Source of the DNA: Scandinavium goeteborgense
GTDB lineage: Bacteria > Pseudomonadota > Gammaproteobacteria > Enterobacterales > Enterobacteriaceae
Direction: 5' to 3'
DNA: 64,000 bases
Assembly: GCF_003935895.2 (NCBI RefSeq)
Contig: NZ_CP054058.1
Coordinates: 3,515,177-3,579,176 of the forward strand
A model generated the notes under the pieces. It was not told the origin of the DNA. It saw only the letters and a program-made list of their open reading frames with translations, and did no database searches. This document shows positions 7,826 through 17,644 of the stretch, piece after piece (positions within the stretch are counted from its first letter, which is position 1; the number at the start of each line of letters is the position of its first letter). The position numbers and the translations under genes were made by a program.

Positions 7826-7864
7826 GAAAATAAAAACGCACCATTGCGGTGCAAGGTGCGTTTT
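7826..7864 (-). terminator. Likely mdlB terminator overlapping an NtrC site
   Basis: On the minus strand AAAACGCACC and GGTGCGTTTT form a 10-base stem followed by the T-rich tract TTATTTT. It starts 52 bases after the mdlB stop. Its loop region contains the NtrC palindrome. Confidence 0.75.
7838..7853. promoter_or_regulatory. NtrC binding site for glnK
   Basis: GCACCATTGCGGTGCA matches the NtrC consensus GCACC-N5-GGTGC perfectly. It lies about 120 bases upstream of the sigma-54 promoter, a usual enhancer distance. A perfect 18-base palindrome (CACCAGCGCGCGCTGGTG, 7872-7889) lies next to it, but the spacing between its half-sites does not fit NtrC. Confidence 0.85.
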
Positions 7865-7915
7865 GTTTTTGCACCAGCGCGCGCTGGTGTGAGTAATTTG
7901 CTTAATCGTGGTGCA

Positions 7916-9694
7916 TCAGGCGATAAGTGTTTCTTCTTCGATACTGGCCGCCAGTTCTTCCCCGGCAAGCTGCAGTTGATACATCTGCCAGTAACGCCCT
8001 TTGGCTTCAAGAAGTTGCTGATGCGTGCCCCGCTCTACCGCCTGGCCACGATGCAGCACCATGATGGTGTCGGCCTCAACGATGGTCGAGAGTCGGTGGG
8101 CGATCACCACCAGCGTCGTGCGCTGACGAACCAGCGCCAGGGCCTGCTGAATGGCCTGCTCGGTGCCAGAATCAATATTTGCGGTGGCTTCATCGAGGAT
8201 CAGAATTTGCGGGGTATCCACCAGCACGCGAGCCAGCGCCAGCAGCTGTTTCTGCCCGACCGACAGATTGTTGCCCTGCTCACCGAGCCGGGTGTAAATC
8301 CCGTCGCTCAGGCTGCGCGCCAGTTCGGCGAGTTGCACCGTTTCAAGCGCCTGCCAGACCTGTTCCTCGCTGATATCACGGCCCAGCGTGACGTTGGCAA
8401 AGAACGATTCGGCCAGCACCACCGGGTCCTGCTGAACCATCGCCACGCCCTGACGAATGACGCTGTGGCTCAGCGACGACAGCGGGCGTCCATCAAGGCG
8501 AATTTCGCCTTTCGTCAGCGGGTAGTAGCCCATCAGCAGGCTGGCGAGGGTACTTTTACCGCTGCCGGTATGCCCGACCAATGCCACAAAGTTGCGCAAT
8601 GGCACGTTAATGTTGATGTCCTGCAGCACCAGACGATCGCCACGGTAGGCGAAAGAGACATCATCGACGTCAATCGATCCGCTTTGCAGAGGCGCTTCAT
8701 CTTCGCCGTAGTTTTGACGCGGTTTGTCCATCAGTTCAAACACGCGCTCGCCCGCCACCACCGCCTGTTGCAACATCGACTGCTGGGTGGTGAGTTCGAT
8801 CAGCGGTTCGTTCAAACGCCCAAGGTAGCTGATAAACGCATACAGCACGCCGACTTCAATCGTGCCGGTGCTGCTCAGCCCAAACAGCATCAGCAGCCCG
8901 CAGAGAATCAGCGAGGAAAACAGGCTCAACAGCGGACGCAGCAGGAAGCCATCCAGACGCAGGGTCTGCATGCGGGCCATGTAGTGCGAGCGGCTCGCTT
9001 CCCCCATCCGTTCGCCAAAACGTGCCTGCTGACGGAACTGCTGAATAACGCTCATGCCGTTGATGACTTCGTTGAAACCGTCGTTGATATCCGCCAGATA
9101 GGCGCGGACGCGACGCACAATCGGCGTGCTGTAGCGCTGATAAATCAGCATCACCACGATCACCGCCGGGAAGATGGCGATCGCCACCAGCGCCATGCGC
9201 CAGTCGAGAGTGAACATGGCCACCAGCATCGCGCTGATCAGCGCCGCGCTGCGCAGCACCGTAGAAACCACGGTGACGTACAGATCGCGAATCACTTCGG
9301 TGTCGTTGGTCACGCGTGAAATCAGCTGTCCGACCGGCTGCACATCAAACTCGCTGAGCGGCTGGCGCAGCGCGGCGTCCATCACGTCGGTGCGCAATTG
9401 TTGCACCACCCCGACTGCGGCCCGGTTAAACAGCAGTGACTGCGCATAGTGCAGCGACGCCGCCAGCAGTTGCAGGCCAACGTACGACGCGGCAAGACCG
9501 ATAACGATGCCCCACGGCAGGTAGCTTTTCGCCACCATGTTATCGATGAAATAACTTATCAGCAGCGGGCCGGTAACTTCCGCGATAGCGGCAATCCACA
9601 TCATCACCATGCCGATGCCTAACGGCTTGCGCCACGGTGAACCGTAGGCTAGCAGGCGTTTGAGCGTTGGCCAAAGTTGTCCGAAACTACGCAT
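7916..9694 (-). CDS. mdlB: ABC exporter half-transporter MdlB
   Basis: From the ATG at 9694 the product has 592 residues. An N-terminal type IV ABC exporter membrane domain of six helices (about 20-310) is followed by a nucleotide-binding domain with Walker [10 protein letters not shown], signature [15 protein letters not shown] and Walker [14 protein letters not shown]. It should pair with MdlA as a heterodimeric multidrug-type exporter in the inner membrane; the substrate is unknown. Its start overlaps the end of mdlA by 8 bases. An in-frame extension upstream of 9694 would lie deep inside mdlA and is rejected. Confidence 0.96.
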   Translation of the reverse strand: MRSFGQLWPTLKRLLAYGSPWRKPLGIGMVMMWIAAIAEVTGPLLISYFIDNMVAKSYLPWGIVIGLAASYVGLQLLAASLHYAQSLLFNRAAVGVVQQLRTDVMDAALRQPLSEFDVQPVGQLISRVTNDTEVIRDLYVTVVSTVLRSAALISAMLVAMFTLDWRMALVAIAIFPAVIVVMLIYQRYSTPIVRRVRAYLADINDGFNEVINGMSVIQQFRQQARFGERMGEASRSHYMARMQTLRLDGFLLRPLLSLFSSLILCGLLMLFGLSSTGTIEVGVLYAFISYLGRLNEPLIELTTQQSMLQQAVVAGERVFELMDKPRQNYGEDEAPLQSGSIDVDDVSFAYRGDRLVLQDININVPLRNFVALVGHTGSGKSTLASLLMGYYPLTKGEIRLDGRPLSSLSHSVIRQGVAMVQQDPVVLAESFFANVTLGRDISEEQVWQALETVQLAELARSLSDGIYTRLGEQGNNLSVGQKQLLALARVLVDTPQILILDEATANIDSGTEQAIQQALALVRQRTTLVVIAHRLSTIVEADTIMVLHRGQAVERGTHQQLLEAKGRYWQMYQLQLAGEELAASIEEETLIA

Positions 9695-11462
9695 CGGCGT
9701 CCTCCTCACGCTGCTCTTCCGGCACGTCGTCGAGCGCCGCCTCCAGTTGCTGATAACGATACATATCGCGATACCAGCCGGACTGGATCGCCAGCTGCTC
9801 GTGTTCGCCGCGCTGGGCAATGTGTCCATGCTGCATGACGATAATCTCACTGGCTTCGGTCAAGGCCGAAAGGCGATGCGCGCTGATGATCACCGTGCGA
9901 CCTTCGCCCCACTGACGCAGGTTGTGCAGAATTTGATGCTCCGTGCGCCCGTCAACCGCAGACAGGGCATCGTCGAGGATCAGGATTTCAGCATCCAGCA
10001 ACAGCGCACGCGCGATGGAAATACGCTGCTTCTGGCCGCCGGACAGCATCACGCCGCGCTCACCCACTTCCGTTTCATAGCCCTGCGGCAAACGCAGAAT
10101 GTCTTCATGCACGCTGGCAAGCCGCGCCGCATGCTCAATTTCTGCCTGCGTTGCCCCCGGTTTCCCGAGCGCAATGTTGCTGCCCACGGTATCGGAGAAC
10201 AGGAACGGGGTCTGATTGACCACTGCCAGTCGGCTACGCCAACTGTCGAGCTGCAGTGCCGTCAGAGGCAAATCCTGGAAACGAATGTCGCCCTCAGTGA
10301 CGTCAAAATGACGCTGAATAAGCGACAACACCGTCGATTTCCCGGCACCGGTTGGGCCGCAAATCCCCAGAATCTGGCCAGGCTGCAGGCTGAACTGCAC
10401 ATTACACAGTGTCGGCTTTTCGGTTTGCGGATAGCGGAACTCGCGGATATTCACCGCCAGCGTGCCGCGGTCGGGCGTCAGTATTTGCGTGCCATCATCC
10501 ACCACTGGCGCTTCGGAGAGCATGGTGCGGATTCGGGTGTAAGCGGCACTGCCGCGCTCGACGATATTAAACATCCACGCCAACGCCAGCATGGGCCAAA
10601 TCATCAGGCCGAGATACATCATGAAGCTGGTCAGTTGGCCGAGCGTCAGAGTGCCGTGCACCACCATCCAGCTGCCGCCGGAAATCGCCAGCAAGTTCGC
10701 CATACCGATTGCGATGTAAATCGTCGGATCGAAGCGGGCATCCACCCGAGCCACACGCATGTTTTTCGCGCCGGTATCTGCCGCATCCGCCGCAAACTGC
10801 GCCGACTGACGGTCTTCCAGACCAAAGGCTTTGATCATGCGGATGCTGGTAAGGCTTTCCTGCGTGCGGTCATTCAGGCCGGAGAACGCCGCCTGAGCCA
10901 GCTTGAAGCGGTTATGCAGCGTGTCGCCGTTACGCTTGATAACCAGCGCCATGATCGGCATCGGCACCAGTGCCAGCAACGTCAGTTCCCAGCTAATTTG
11001 AGTCGACATGACGATCAGCACTGCACAGCCCATGACCAGTGAATCCACCAGCGTCAGCACGCCTTCACCAGCGGCAAACACCACGCGGTCGACGTCGTTG
11101 GTCGCGCGGGCAATCAAATCCCCGGTGCGGTGACGCAGGTAAAATTCAGGATGCTGACGGCTGAGCTGGCGATAATAATCTTCACGCAGTTCAACGGCGA
11201 GCTGGTAGGACGCGCCGAACAGCAGCACGCGCCAGACGTAGCGCAGCAGATAGACCACCACCGCAATCAGCGCCAGCGTCGCTACCCACATCATAATGTG
11301 CGTGGTGGTGTAATGTTGTTGCGTCACGCCATCCACCACGATGCCCACCACCTTCGGCGGGATCAGTTGCAGAATGGCAATAATGATAAGCAGCAGGACC
11401 GCGCCAAGATAGCGGCGCCATTCCCGACGGAAATACCAGCTGAGTTGAGCAAATAATCGCAC
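9687..11462 (-). CDS. mdlA: ABC exporter half-transporter MdlA
   Basis: The 591-residue product starts at GTG (11462) with [20 protein letters not shown], the same N-terminus as the Escherichia coli protein. Six membrane helices are followed by an ATPase domain with Walker [10 protein letters not shown], signature [16 protein letters not shown] and Walker [14 protein letters not shown]. The catalytic glutamate after Walker B is Asp here (LDDALS), as is common in one half of heterodimeric exporters, so MdlB probably carries the competent site. Translation is coupled to mdlB by overlap. decR lies 18 bases upstream on the same strand, so decR-mdlA-mdlB may be cotranscribed. Confidence 0.96.
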   Translation of the reverse strand: MRLFAQLSWYFRREWRRYLGAVLLLIIIAILQLIPPKVVGIVVDGVTQQHYTTTHIMMWVATLALIAVVVYLLRYVWRVLLFGASYQLAVELREDYYRQLSRQHPEFYLRHRTGDLIARATNDVDRVVFAAGEGVLTLVDSLVMGCAVLIVMSTQISWELTLLALVPMPIMALVIKRNGDTLHNRFKLAQAAFSGLNDRTQESLTSIRMIKAFGLEDRQSAQFAADAADTGAKNMRVARVDARFDPTIYIAIGMANLLAISGGSWMVVHGTLTLGQLTSFMMYLGLMIWPMLALAWMFNIVERGSAAYTRIRTMLSEAPVVDDGTQILTPDRGTLAVNIREFRYPQTEKPTLCNVQFSLQPGQILGICGPTGAGKSTVLSLIQRHFDVTEGDIRFQDLPLTALQLDSWRSRLAVVNQTPFLFSDTVGSNIALGKPGATQAEIEHAARLASVHEDILRLPQGYETEVGERGVMLSGGQKQRISIARALLLDAEILILDDALSAVDGRTEHQILHNLRQWGEGRTVIISAHRLSALTEASEIIVMQHGHIAQRGEHEQLAIQSGWYRDMYRYQQLEAALDDVPEEQREEDADA

Positions 11463-11480
11463 GCAGAATTACCCAGAGAA

Positions 11481-11939
11481 TTATTCGACCGGCAGCGCGG
11501 TAGTGTACTTAATCTGTTCCATCGCAAAACTCGATGTCACGTCAGATAAGCCCGGTACGCTGTTGACCAGTCGTTTGTAAAAGTCGTCGTAGCGTTTCAT
11601 GTCCGCTACCTGTACCCGCAGGAGATAGTCGTATTCGCCCGCCATGCGCCAGAAGCCTAGCACTTCGGGCATTTGCGTCACCTGTGACACAAAGCGGCTA
11701 TACCATTCGCTGCTGTGATGCTGGGTTTTTATCAGCACGAAGGCCGTGAGTCCGAGCCCTATTTTTTCTGCATCCAACAGCGCAACGCGTGCACGCAATA
11801 CACCTTCGTCTTCGAGGCGCTTCAGGCGTTTCCAGCAAGGCGTGGTGGTCAGATTAACGGCATCGGCCAGCGCCTGCAAAGAGAGGGTGCAATCCTCCTG
11901 CAACAGCGCCAGCAGCTTACGGTCAATTTTATCTATCAT
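11481..11939 (-). CDS. decR: Lrp/AsnC-family regulator DecR (YbaO)
   Basis: The 152-residue product starts [20 protein letters not shown], with an AsnC-type helix-turn-helix ([20 protein letters not shown]) at about 15-60 and an effector-binding RAM domain after it ([19 protein letters not shown]). DecR activates cysteine-detoxifying genes on cysteine excess in Escherichia coli, and the equivalent Pantoea protein controls a neighbouring cysteine desulfhydrase. Here it diverges from cdsH, which supports that job. The start at 11939 is preferred because earlier in-frame starts precede the conserved N-terminus. Confidence 0.95.
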   Translation of the reverse strand: MIDKIDRKLLALLQEDCTLSLQALADAVNLTTTPCWKRLKRLEDEGVLRARVALLDAEKIGLGLTAFVLIKTQHHSSEWYSRFVSQVTQMPEVLGFWRMAGEYDYLLRVQVADMKRYDDFYKRLVNSVPGLSDVTSSFAMEQIKYTTALPVE

Positions 11940-11951
11940 GAGCGACCCATG

Positions 11952-11966
11952 GAGAAAATTATTCTC
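11952..11966. promoter_or_regulatory. Lrp-type operator upstream of decR
   Basis: GAGAAAATTATTCTC is a near-palindrome matching 13 of 15 positions of the Lrp-family consensus YAGHAWATTWTDCTR. It sits 13 bases upstream of the decR start in the decR-cdsH divergent region, suggesting autoregulation and control of cdsH by DecR. Confidence 0.5.
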
Positions 11967-12051
11967 TCTTAATTGTATTTCAAAGGCTATATAGCAACAA
12001 TTTTTTCCGTGCTTTCCGTTAAGCTGGGCACAAAATGACAAACAGGACGTA

Positions 12052-13101
12052 ATGATGAACAGCACCTGGGTAAAACACGCCATCAGTGAGATTAACGCCG
12101 ACTACCAGCGCTCTGCGGATACGCATCTGATTCGCCTGACGCTGCCCGCCTTCCCCGGCATTCAGCTCTACCTGAAAGATGAAAGCACGCACCCAACCGG
12201 CAGCCTTAAGCATCGCCTGGCGCGCTCTCTGTTTTTGTACGGTTTGTGCAACGGCTGGATCAAAGAAGGCACCACGATCATCGAAGCCTCGTCAGGATCG
12301 ACCGCGGTTTCTGAAGCCTATTTTGCGCGCCTGCTCGGCCTGCCGTTTATCGCGGTGATGCCGTCCTGCACCGCGAAACGCAAAATTGAGCAAATCGAAT
12401 TTTACGGCGGTCGCTGTCACTTTGTGCAAAGCGCCTGCGAAATCTACGAAGCCTCTGAAATGCTAGCCCGCGAGCTGAACGGTCATTATATGGATCAGTT
12501 CACCTACGCCGAGCGCGCGACTGACTGGCGCGGAAACAATAATATTGCCGACAGCATTTTCCGCCAGATGCAGCATGAGCCGAACCCGGTTCCGGCGCAT
12601 ATCGTGATGAGCGCAGGCACCGGCGGCACGTCAGCTACCATCGGGCGGTATATTCGCTGCCAGGGTTACGACACGCAGTTGACGGTGGTTGACCCGCAGA
12701 ACTCGGTATTTATGGACTACTGGCAACAGCGCGACGCGACGCTGCGCAGCCCGGTTGGCAGCAAAATTGAAGGGATTGGTCGTCCGCGCGTCGAGCCGTC
12801 GTTCATTCCTGACGTGGTCGATAACATGCTGCGTGTACCGGATGCGGCGAGCGTCGTCACCGCGCATTGGCTGGAAACGCAGCTGGGCCGCAAAGTCGGA
12901 GCCTCAACCGGCACCAACATGTGGGGCGCGTTACAGCTTGCCGCGCAGATGCGCAGTGCGGGTCAGTCTGGCTCGATTGTGACCCTGCTGTGTGACAGCG
13001 GCGAACGCTATCTCGAAACCTACTACAACCCGCAATGGGTGGCGGCAAATATTGGCGAGCTTGCCCCGTCACAGATTGCGCTGTCAGAGCTTATTGGATA
13101 G
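12052..13101 (+). CDS. cdsH: PLP-dependent cysteine desulfhydrase CdsH
   Basis: The 349-residue product is a fold-type II PLP enzyme of the cysteine synthase family. [16 protein letters not shown] contains the Schiff-base Lys, and [13 protein letters not shown] and [14 protein letters not shown] bind substrate and phosphate. Salmonella and Pantoea homologues beside a DecR-type regulator degrade L-cysteine to pyruvate, ammonia and sulfide. The same divergent arrangement here supports this assignment over cysteine synthase. As far as I recall, Escherichia coli K-12 has no gene at this position. An ATG one codon downstream (12055) is an equally possible start. Expression is probably induced by cysteine through DecR. 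Confidence 0.88.
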   Translation: MMNSTWVKHAISEINADYQRSADTHLIRLTLPAFPGIQLYLKDESTHPTGSLKHRLARSLFLYGLCNGWIKEGTTIIEASSGSTAVSEAYFARLLGLPFIAVMPSCTAKRKIEQIEFYGGRCHFVQSACEIYEASEMLARELNGHYMDQFTYAERATDWRGNNNIADSIFRQMQHEPNPVPAHIVMSAGTGGTSATIGRYIRCQGYDTQLTVVDPQNSVFMDYWQQRDATLRSPVGSKIEGIGRPRVEPSFIPDVVDNMLRVPDAASVVTAHWLETQLGRKVGASTGTNMWGALQLAAQMRSAGQSGSIVTLLCDSGERYLETYYNPQWVAANIGELAPSQIALSELIG

Positions 13102-13121
13102 TAATTAACGACCGCAGAAAA

Positions 13122-13153
13122 GAAAAAAGCCAGACATCATAGGATGCCTGGCT
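13122..13153 (-). terminator. Terminator of cof
   Basis: On the minus strand AGCCAGGCATCCTATGATGT pairs with the following CTGGCT and runs into TTTTTTC. It lies between the convergent cof and cdsH and ends 18 bases beyond the cof stop. Confidence 0.8.
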
Positions 13154-13170
13154 CGCCGGAAGGGTCTCAT

Positions 13171-13989
13171 TCATTCGGGGGAATAAGGGAGATGTGGTGT
13201 ATCCAGCCAATGCGTCAAAAAGTGGGACACCGCCTGATTCTGGCAGTGACCGATAACCGGTAAGTGCGGTAACGCCGCTTTCAGCTGCGGCATGGCGTTG
13301 CCCATGATCAGGCCTTTACCCACCTGCCCCAGCATTTCGCTGTCGTTCATCGCGTCGCCAAAGGCCATGCAGTCTGCCATGGTCATGCCGAGATGAGTGC
13401 TGAGCGTCGCCAGAGCTGCGCCTTTGTTGCTGCCGACGGGCAGCACTTCCAGACATTCGAACGCAGAAAACGTCAGATGCGCGCGGGAACCCAACGCCTC
13501 ATTGAGCTGGATCCGTAAGCGGCTGAGATCGTCATGATCACCACAGAAGCAGATCTTGGTCACGTCATGGGCTGGCAGACGTTTGAAATCGCAGAGCTGA
13601 TAACGGAACCCGCTATAAACGTGCGCCTGTAGCATGTCCGGAATATCTCTGTCCGTCAGCCAACCGCTGTCGTTAAACACATGCATGCTGGCCTGCGTAT
13701 CCCAGTGGCTATGCAGAACAAGGTCGGCCACGTCGGGAGCCAGATCGCTACGGTGCAGCACATCGCCTTCCAGGGAATGAATGCGCGTGCCGTTACCGGT
13801 TATCAAGAAGGCATCGAGGGAGAAGTTGCCAATCAGATGGCGCATTTCGAGGACATGGCGGCCGGTGGCAAACGTCAGCGTAATTTCCCGCTCGTGCAGG
13901 CGCTTGAGCGTACTCAGCGTTTGTTCGCCCAGACGATGGTCGGGCATCAACAGCGTCCCGTCCATATCAAATGCAGCCAGTCGTGCCAT
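13171..13989 (-). CDS. cof: HAD-superfamily phosphatase Cof (HMP-PP hydrolase)
   Basis: From the ATG at 13989 the product has 272 residues, as in Escherichia coli. The HAD nucleophile motif DMDGTLLMP is near residue 8, the second motif FATGRH near 43, and the C-terminal acidic motif [10 protein letters not shown] near 215. A Cof-type C2 cap lies between. The enzyme hydrolyses 4-amino-2-methyl-5-hydroxymethylpyrimidine diphosphate and other small phosphates such as PLP. GGGGAACAAC precedes the start. It diverges from ybaE and is convergent with cdsH. Confidence 0.96.
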   Translation of the reverse strand: MARLAAFDMDGTLLMPDHRLGEQTLSTLKRLHEREITLTFATGRHVLEMRHLIGNFSLDAFLITGNGTRIHSLEGDVLHRSDLAPDVADLVLHSHWDTQASMHVFNDSGWLTDRDIPDMLQAHVYSGFRYQLCDFKRLPAHDVTKICFCGDHDDLSRLRIQLNEALGSRAHLTFSAFECLEVLPVGSNKGAALATLSTHLGMTMADCMAFGDAMNDSEMLGQVGKGLIMGNAMPQLKAALPHLPVIGHCQNQAVSHFLTHWLDTPHLPYSPE

Positions 13990-14103
13990 GTTGTTCCCCG
14001 GAAGTGTGATGAGTGTCGCTTGTGCGAAAGTATCGCCTGAGATATACGGAAGGAATAGTGAATGATTAAATTTTATTGTTCCGGGTTTTCCAGGTGAGCG
14101 ACG

Positions 14104-15807
14104 ATGCGCCAACTCAACAGACTTAATCAGTTTCAACGATTGTGGCAGCCCTCTTCCGGCGCGCCGCAGCAAATTACTGTCGCCGAACTGGCGGAGCGCT
14201 GTTTTTGCAGCGATCGGCATGTGCGAACGCTGTTGCGTCAGGCGCAGGATTCTGGCTGGCTTAGCTGGCAGGCCCAGTCAGGCCGGGGAAAGCGCGGCAC
14301 GCTGACGTTTCACGTCACGCCTGAGACGCTGCGCAATGAGATGATGGAGCAAGCACTTACGCTCGGCCAACAGCAGAATGCGCTGGAGCTGGCACAGCTC
14401 GCGGCGCCGGAGTTACGCGCCCTGCTGCATCCGTTTCTCGGCGGTCAGTGGCTGAACAATACGCCGACGCTGCGTATTCCCTACTATCGCCCCCTCGAAC
14501 CGCTGCACCCGGGTTTTCTGCCCGGGCGTGCGGAGCAGCATCTGGCAGGGCAGGTTTTTTCCGGCCTGACTCGCTTTCATCAAAATACCGCCGAGCCGCT
14601 CGGCGATTTGGCCCATCACTGGGAAGTGTCGGTCGACGGTTTACGCTGGCACTTTTACATCCGTTCCACGCTGCACTGGCACAATGGCGATCCGGTTGAT
14701 ACCGCGCAGCTGCATCGGCGCCTGGAAATGTTACTGGCAGAGCCCGGTCTGCGGACGCTATTCGCCAGCGTGCAACGCATCGAAATCACTCACGCGCAGT
14801 GCCTGACCTTTACGCTGGTCAAGCCTGACTTCTGGCTGGCGCATCGACTGGCCAGCTATTGCAGCGTGCTGGCGCATCCGGATGACCCGACCATCGGGAC
14901 CGGGCCGTTCCGGTTGAAAATCTTCGAACCTGAGCTAGTACGACTCGAAAGCCATAATCGCTACCATCTGACGCATCCGCTATTACAGGCCATTGAATAC
15001 TGGATAACGCCGCAGCTGTTCGAGCAAGATTTGGGCACCAGCTGCCGTCACCCGGTGCAGCTGGCCATTGGCGAAGCGGGTGACCTGGGGAAACTCCGGC
15101 TGGTGAGCGACAGTATTAGCCTCGGCTTTTGCTACCTGACGCTGCGAAAAAGTGCCGCGCTTACCACGCCTCAGGCGCAAAAACTGATTACCCTGATTCA
15201 CCGGACATCGCTGATGCAGACGCTGCCGCTGGATGAAAACCTGATTACGCCCAGTCAGGAACTGCTGCCAGGTTGGGAAATTCCGTTGGCAGAAGACGCA
15301 GAATCTGTGGCCTTCCCGGCTGCATTGACGCTGATCTACCATTTGCCAGTTGAACTTCACACCATGGCTGAACAGCTTCGCCAGGCGCTGGAAAAACAGG
15401 GCTGTAAGCTGACGGTTATTTTCCATGATGCCAAAACTTGGGATGGCTGTCCGCATTTGGCGAAAGCGGATTTAGTGATGGGCGACAGGCTGATTGGCGA
15501 CACGCCTGAATACACGCTCGAGCAATGGCTGCGCTGCGATCCTCTGTGGCCACATACGCTCAGCCCGGCACAATACGCCCATCTTCAGGCCACGCTTGAT
15601 GCGGTTCAGACCCAGAAAAACCCAAAGTCGCGCCATGCTGCCCTGCAAAACGTTTTCCATCATTTGATGGATACGGCAGTGCTGACGCCCCTGTTTAATT
15701 ATCAATACAAAATCAGCGCGCCGCCGGGTGTGAACGGCATTCGCCTGAACGCCCGTGGCTGGTTTGATTTCACTGAAGCCTGGCTGCCTGCGTCTACGAA
15801 CACATAA
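14104..15807 (+). CDS. ybaE: SgrR-like transcriptional regulator YbaE with a solute-binding domain
   Basis: The 567-residue product has an N-terminal SgrR-type winged helix at about residues 1-110 ([20 protein letters not shown]). A long domain from about 150 follows, homologous to periplasmic oligopeptide-binding proteins ([38 protein letters not shown]) but without a signal peptide, so it acts in the cytoplasm. SgrR uses the same layout to sense sugar phosphates. The ligand and targets of YbaE are not known. It stands alone between cof and queC. Confidence 0.93.
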   Translation: MRQLNRLNQFQRLWQPSSGAPQQITVAELAERCFCSDRHVRTLLRQAQDSGWLSWQAQSGRGKRGTLTFHVTPETLRNEMMEQALTLGQQQNALELAQLAAPELRALLHPFLGGQWLNNTPTLRIPYYRPLEPLHPGFLPGRAEQHLAGQVFSGLTRFHQNTAEPLGDLAHHWEVSVDGLRWHFYIRSTLHWHNGDPVDTAQLHRRLEMLLAEPGLRTLFASVQRIEITHAQCLTFTLVKPDFWLAHRLASYCSVLAHPDDPTIGTGPFRLKIFEPELVRLESHNRYHLTHPLLQAIEYWITPQLFEQDLGTSCRHPVQLAIGEAGDLGKLRLVSDSISLGFCYLTLRKSAALTTPQAQKLITLIHRTSLMQTLPLDENLITPSQELLPGWEIPLAEDAESVAFPAALTLIYHLPVELHTMAEQLRQALEKQGCKLTVIFHDAKTWDGCPHLAKADLVMGDRLIGDTPEYTLEQWLRCDPLWPHTLSPAQYAHLQATLDAVQTQKNPKSRHAALQNVFHHLMDTAVLTPLFNYQYKISAPPGVNGIRLNARGWFDFTEAWLPASTNT

Positions 15808-15882
15808 AGCACGTGTTGTAGCTGGTGGACGCCGTCTTCAAACGCTACCATAGCGTTTTCTTCAATATTGACAGGATTTGCT

Positions 15883-16578
15883 ATGAAACGCGCCGTTGTG
15901 GTCTTTAGCGGAGGCCAGGACTCCACGACTTGCCTGGTTCAGGCTTTACAGCAGTATGACGAAGTGGACTGCGTGACGTTTGATTATGGCCAGCGCCATC
16001 GCGTGGAAATCGACGTCGCACGTGAACTGGCGCTGAAACTCGGCGCGCGTGCACACAAGGTGCTCGACGTTACGTTGCTTAACGAACTGGCGGTCAGCAG
16101 CCTTACCCGCGACAGCATCCCGGTCCCGGACTACGAACCGGAAGCCAACGGTATTCCGAATACCTTCGTGCCGGGCCGCAACATTCTGTTCCTGACCCTG
16201 ACCGCGATTTATGCCTATCAGGTCAAAGCGGAAGCAGTGATCACCGGGGTATGCGAAACCGACTTCTCTGGCTATCCGGACTGCCGGGATGAGTTCGTTA
16301 AAGCCCTCAACCACGCAGTGAACCTCGGTATGGCGAAAGAGATCCGCTTCGAAACGCCGCTGATGTGGATAGACAAAGCCGAAACCTGGGCGCTCGCAGA
16401 TTATTGGGGCCACCTTGATATGGTTCGCAGCGAAACCCTCACCTGCTATAACGGCATCAAAGGCGATGGCTGTGGTCACTGCGCTGCCTGCACGCTTCGC
16501 GCCAATGGCCTGAATCATTATCTGGCCGACAAAACCGGCGTTATGGCGGCATTAAAAGCAAAAACCGGTCTGCAGTAA
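15883..16578 (+). CDS. queC: 7-cyano-7-deazaguanine synthase QueC
   Basis: The 231-residue product starts [25 protein letters not shown] is the PP-loop that adenylates 7-carboxy-7-deazaguanine on the way to preQ0, the queuosine precursor. The zinc cysteines sit in [19 protein letters not shown] near residues 188-206. The ATG at 15883 is preferred over an in-frame TTG five codons upstream. Later queuosine genes tgt and queA lie near the right end of the window. It is convergent with fadM. Confidence 0.98.
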   Translation: MKRAVVVFSGGQDSTTCLVQALQQYDEVDCVTFDYGQRHRVEIDVARELALKLGARAHKVLDVTLLNELAVSSLTRDSIPVPDYEPEANGIPNTFVPGRNILFLTLTAIYAYQVKAEAVITGVCETDFSGYPDCRDEFVKALNHAVNLGMAKEIRFETPLMWIDKAETWALADYWGHLDMVRSETLTCYNGIKGDGCGHCAACTLRANGLNHYLADKTGVMAALKAKTGLQ

Positions 16579-16587
16579 GTGCATACT

Positions 16588-16613
16588 CCCCGGCGGCATT
16601 CTGCGTGCCGGGG
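16588..16613. terminator. Hairpin between convergent queC and fadM
   Basis: CCCCGGC (16588-16594) pairs with GCCGGGG (16607-16613). It is followed by TTCATTT on the + strand. It probably terminates queC and perhaps fadM. Confidence 0.5.
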
Positions 16614-16627
16614 TTCATTTCTATAAT

Positions 16628-17026
16628 TTATTCGACCATCTCTTCCAGGTGAGCACGAAGTTCGCCATCCAGCGGTAACGCTTTTTGTGTTTTCAGATCG
16701 ATACACACGAACGTAATCTGCGCATCTGCCACCACTTCTCCTTCAGGCTCCAGCGTCACGACCTGGCTTAGCACGCCGCTTTTGCCGTTCAGTTGCTGCA
16801 CCTTGCTGGTCACCGTCAGCAGGTCGCCCAGTACCGCGGGACGACGATAATTGATGTTGATATTCACCACGACGAACGCGATATGGTGCTGGCTCATCCA
16901 TTGAAAGCCCGCGCTGCTTTCCAGCCCGTCCCAGCGAGCCTCTTCGAGGAACTCAAGGTAGCGAGCGTTATTAACGTGTTGATAAACATCCAGGTGATAT
17001 CCACGAACTTTAATTTGAGTCTGCAT
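16628..17026 (-). CDS. fadM: Thioesterase FadM (YbaW)
   Basis: The 132-residue hot-dog-fold thioesterase starts MQTQIKVRGYHLDVYQHVNN. The conserved Asp of the 4-hydroxybenzoyl-CoA thioesterase family is in LDVYQHVNNARYLEFLEEAR. In Escherichia coli it hydrolyses long-chain acyl-CoAs, notably 3,5-tetradecadienoyl-CoA arising from oleate, and is repressed by FadR. A FadR box lies 42 bases upstream here, consistent with fatty-acid induction. Confidence 0.96.
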   Translation of the reverse strand: MQTQIKVRGYHLDVYQHVNNARYLEFLEEARWDGLESSAGFQWMSQHHIAFVVVNININYRRPAVLGDLLTVTSKVQQLNGKSGVLSQVVTLEPEGEVVADAQITFVCIDLKTQKALPLDGELRAHLEEMVE

Positions 17027-17067
17027 AGCGCAATAGCCTTTGTTATTTATAGAGTCAGAGGTCGCAC

Positions 17068-17083
17068 ACTGGTACGACCTCTT
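17068..17083. promoter_or_regulatory. FadR operator of fadM
   Basis: ACTGGTACGACCTCTT contains the FadR core CTGGTNNGACC. It lies 42-57 bases upstream of the fadM ATG, suiting repression by fatty-acid-free FadR. Confidence 0.75.
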
Positions 17084-17125
17084 CAGTCTGGCATTTTTTT
17101 GCTACTGTGCAAACTCTCCCGGAGG

Positions 17126-17527
<402 letters not shown>

Positions 17528-17577
17528 TCACGATAACCAGAGGGAGAAAACAGTACAAAGGGCAGATTTCAAAATTG

Positions 17578-17602
17578 GAAAAGGCCGCGAAAGCGGCCTT
17601 TA
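17578..17602 (-). terminator. Terminator of ppiD
   Basis: AAGGCCGC and GCGGCCTT flank a TTTC loop on the minus strand, followed by TTCC. It begins 43 bases after the ppiD stop. Confidence 0.75.
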
Positions 17603-17644
17603 AATATTGCAGTGCGTTACGAAATTCTGCGAGCGTGCTCGACG

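Noticed and set aside
7844-11042. Long + strand open frames of 491 and 460 codons opposite mdlB and mdlA
   Set aside because: They mirror the codon structure of the ABC exporter genes, are extremely His/Gln/Arg-rich and have no recognisable domain. They are antisense shadows.
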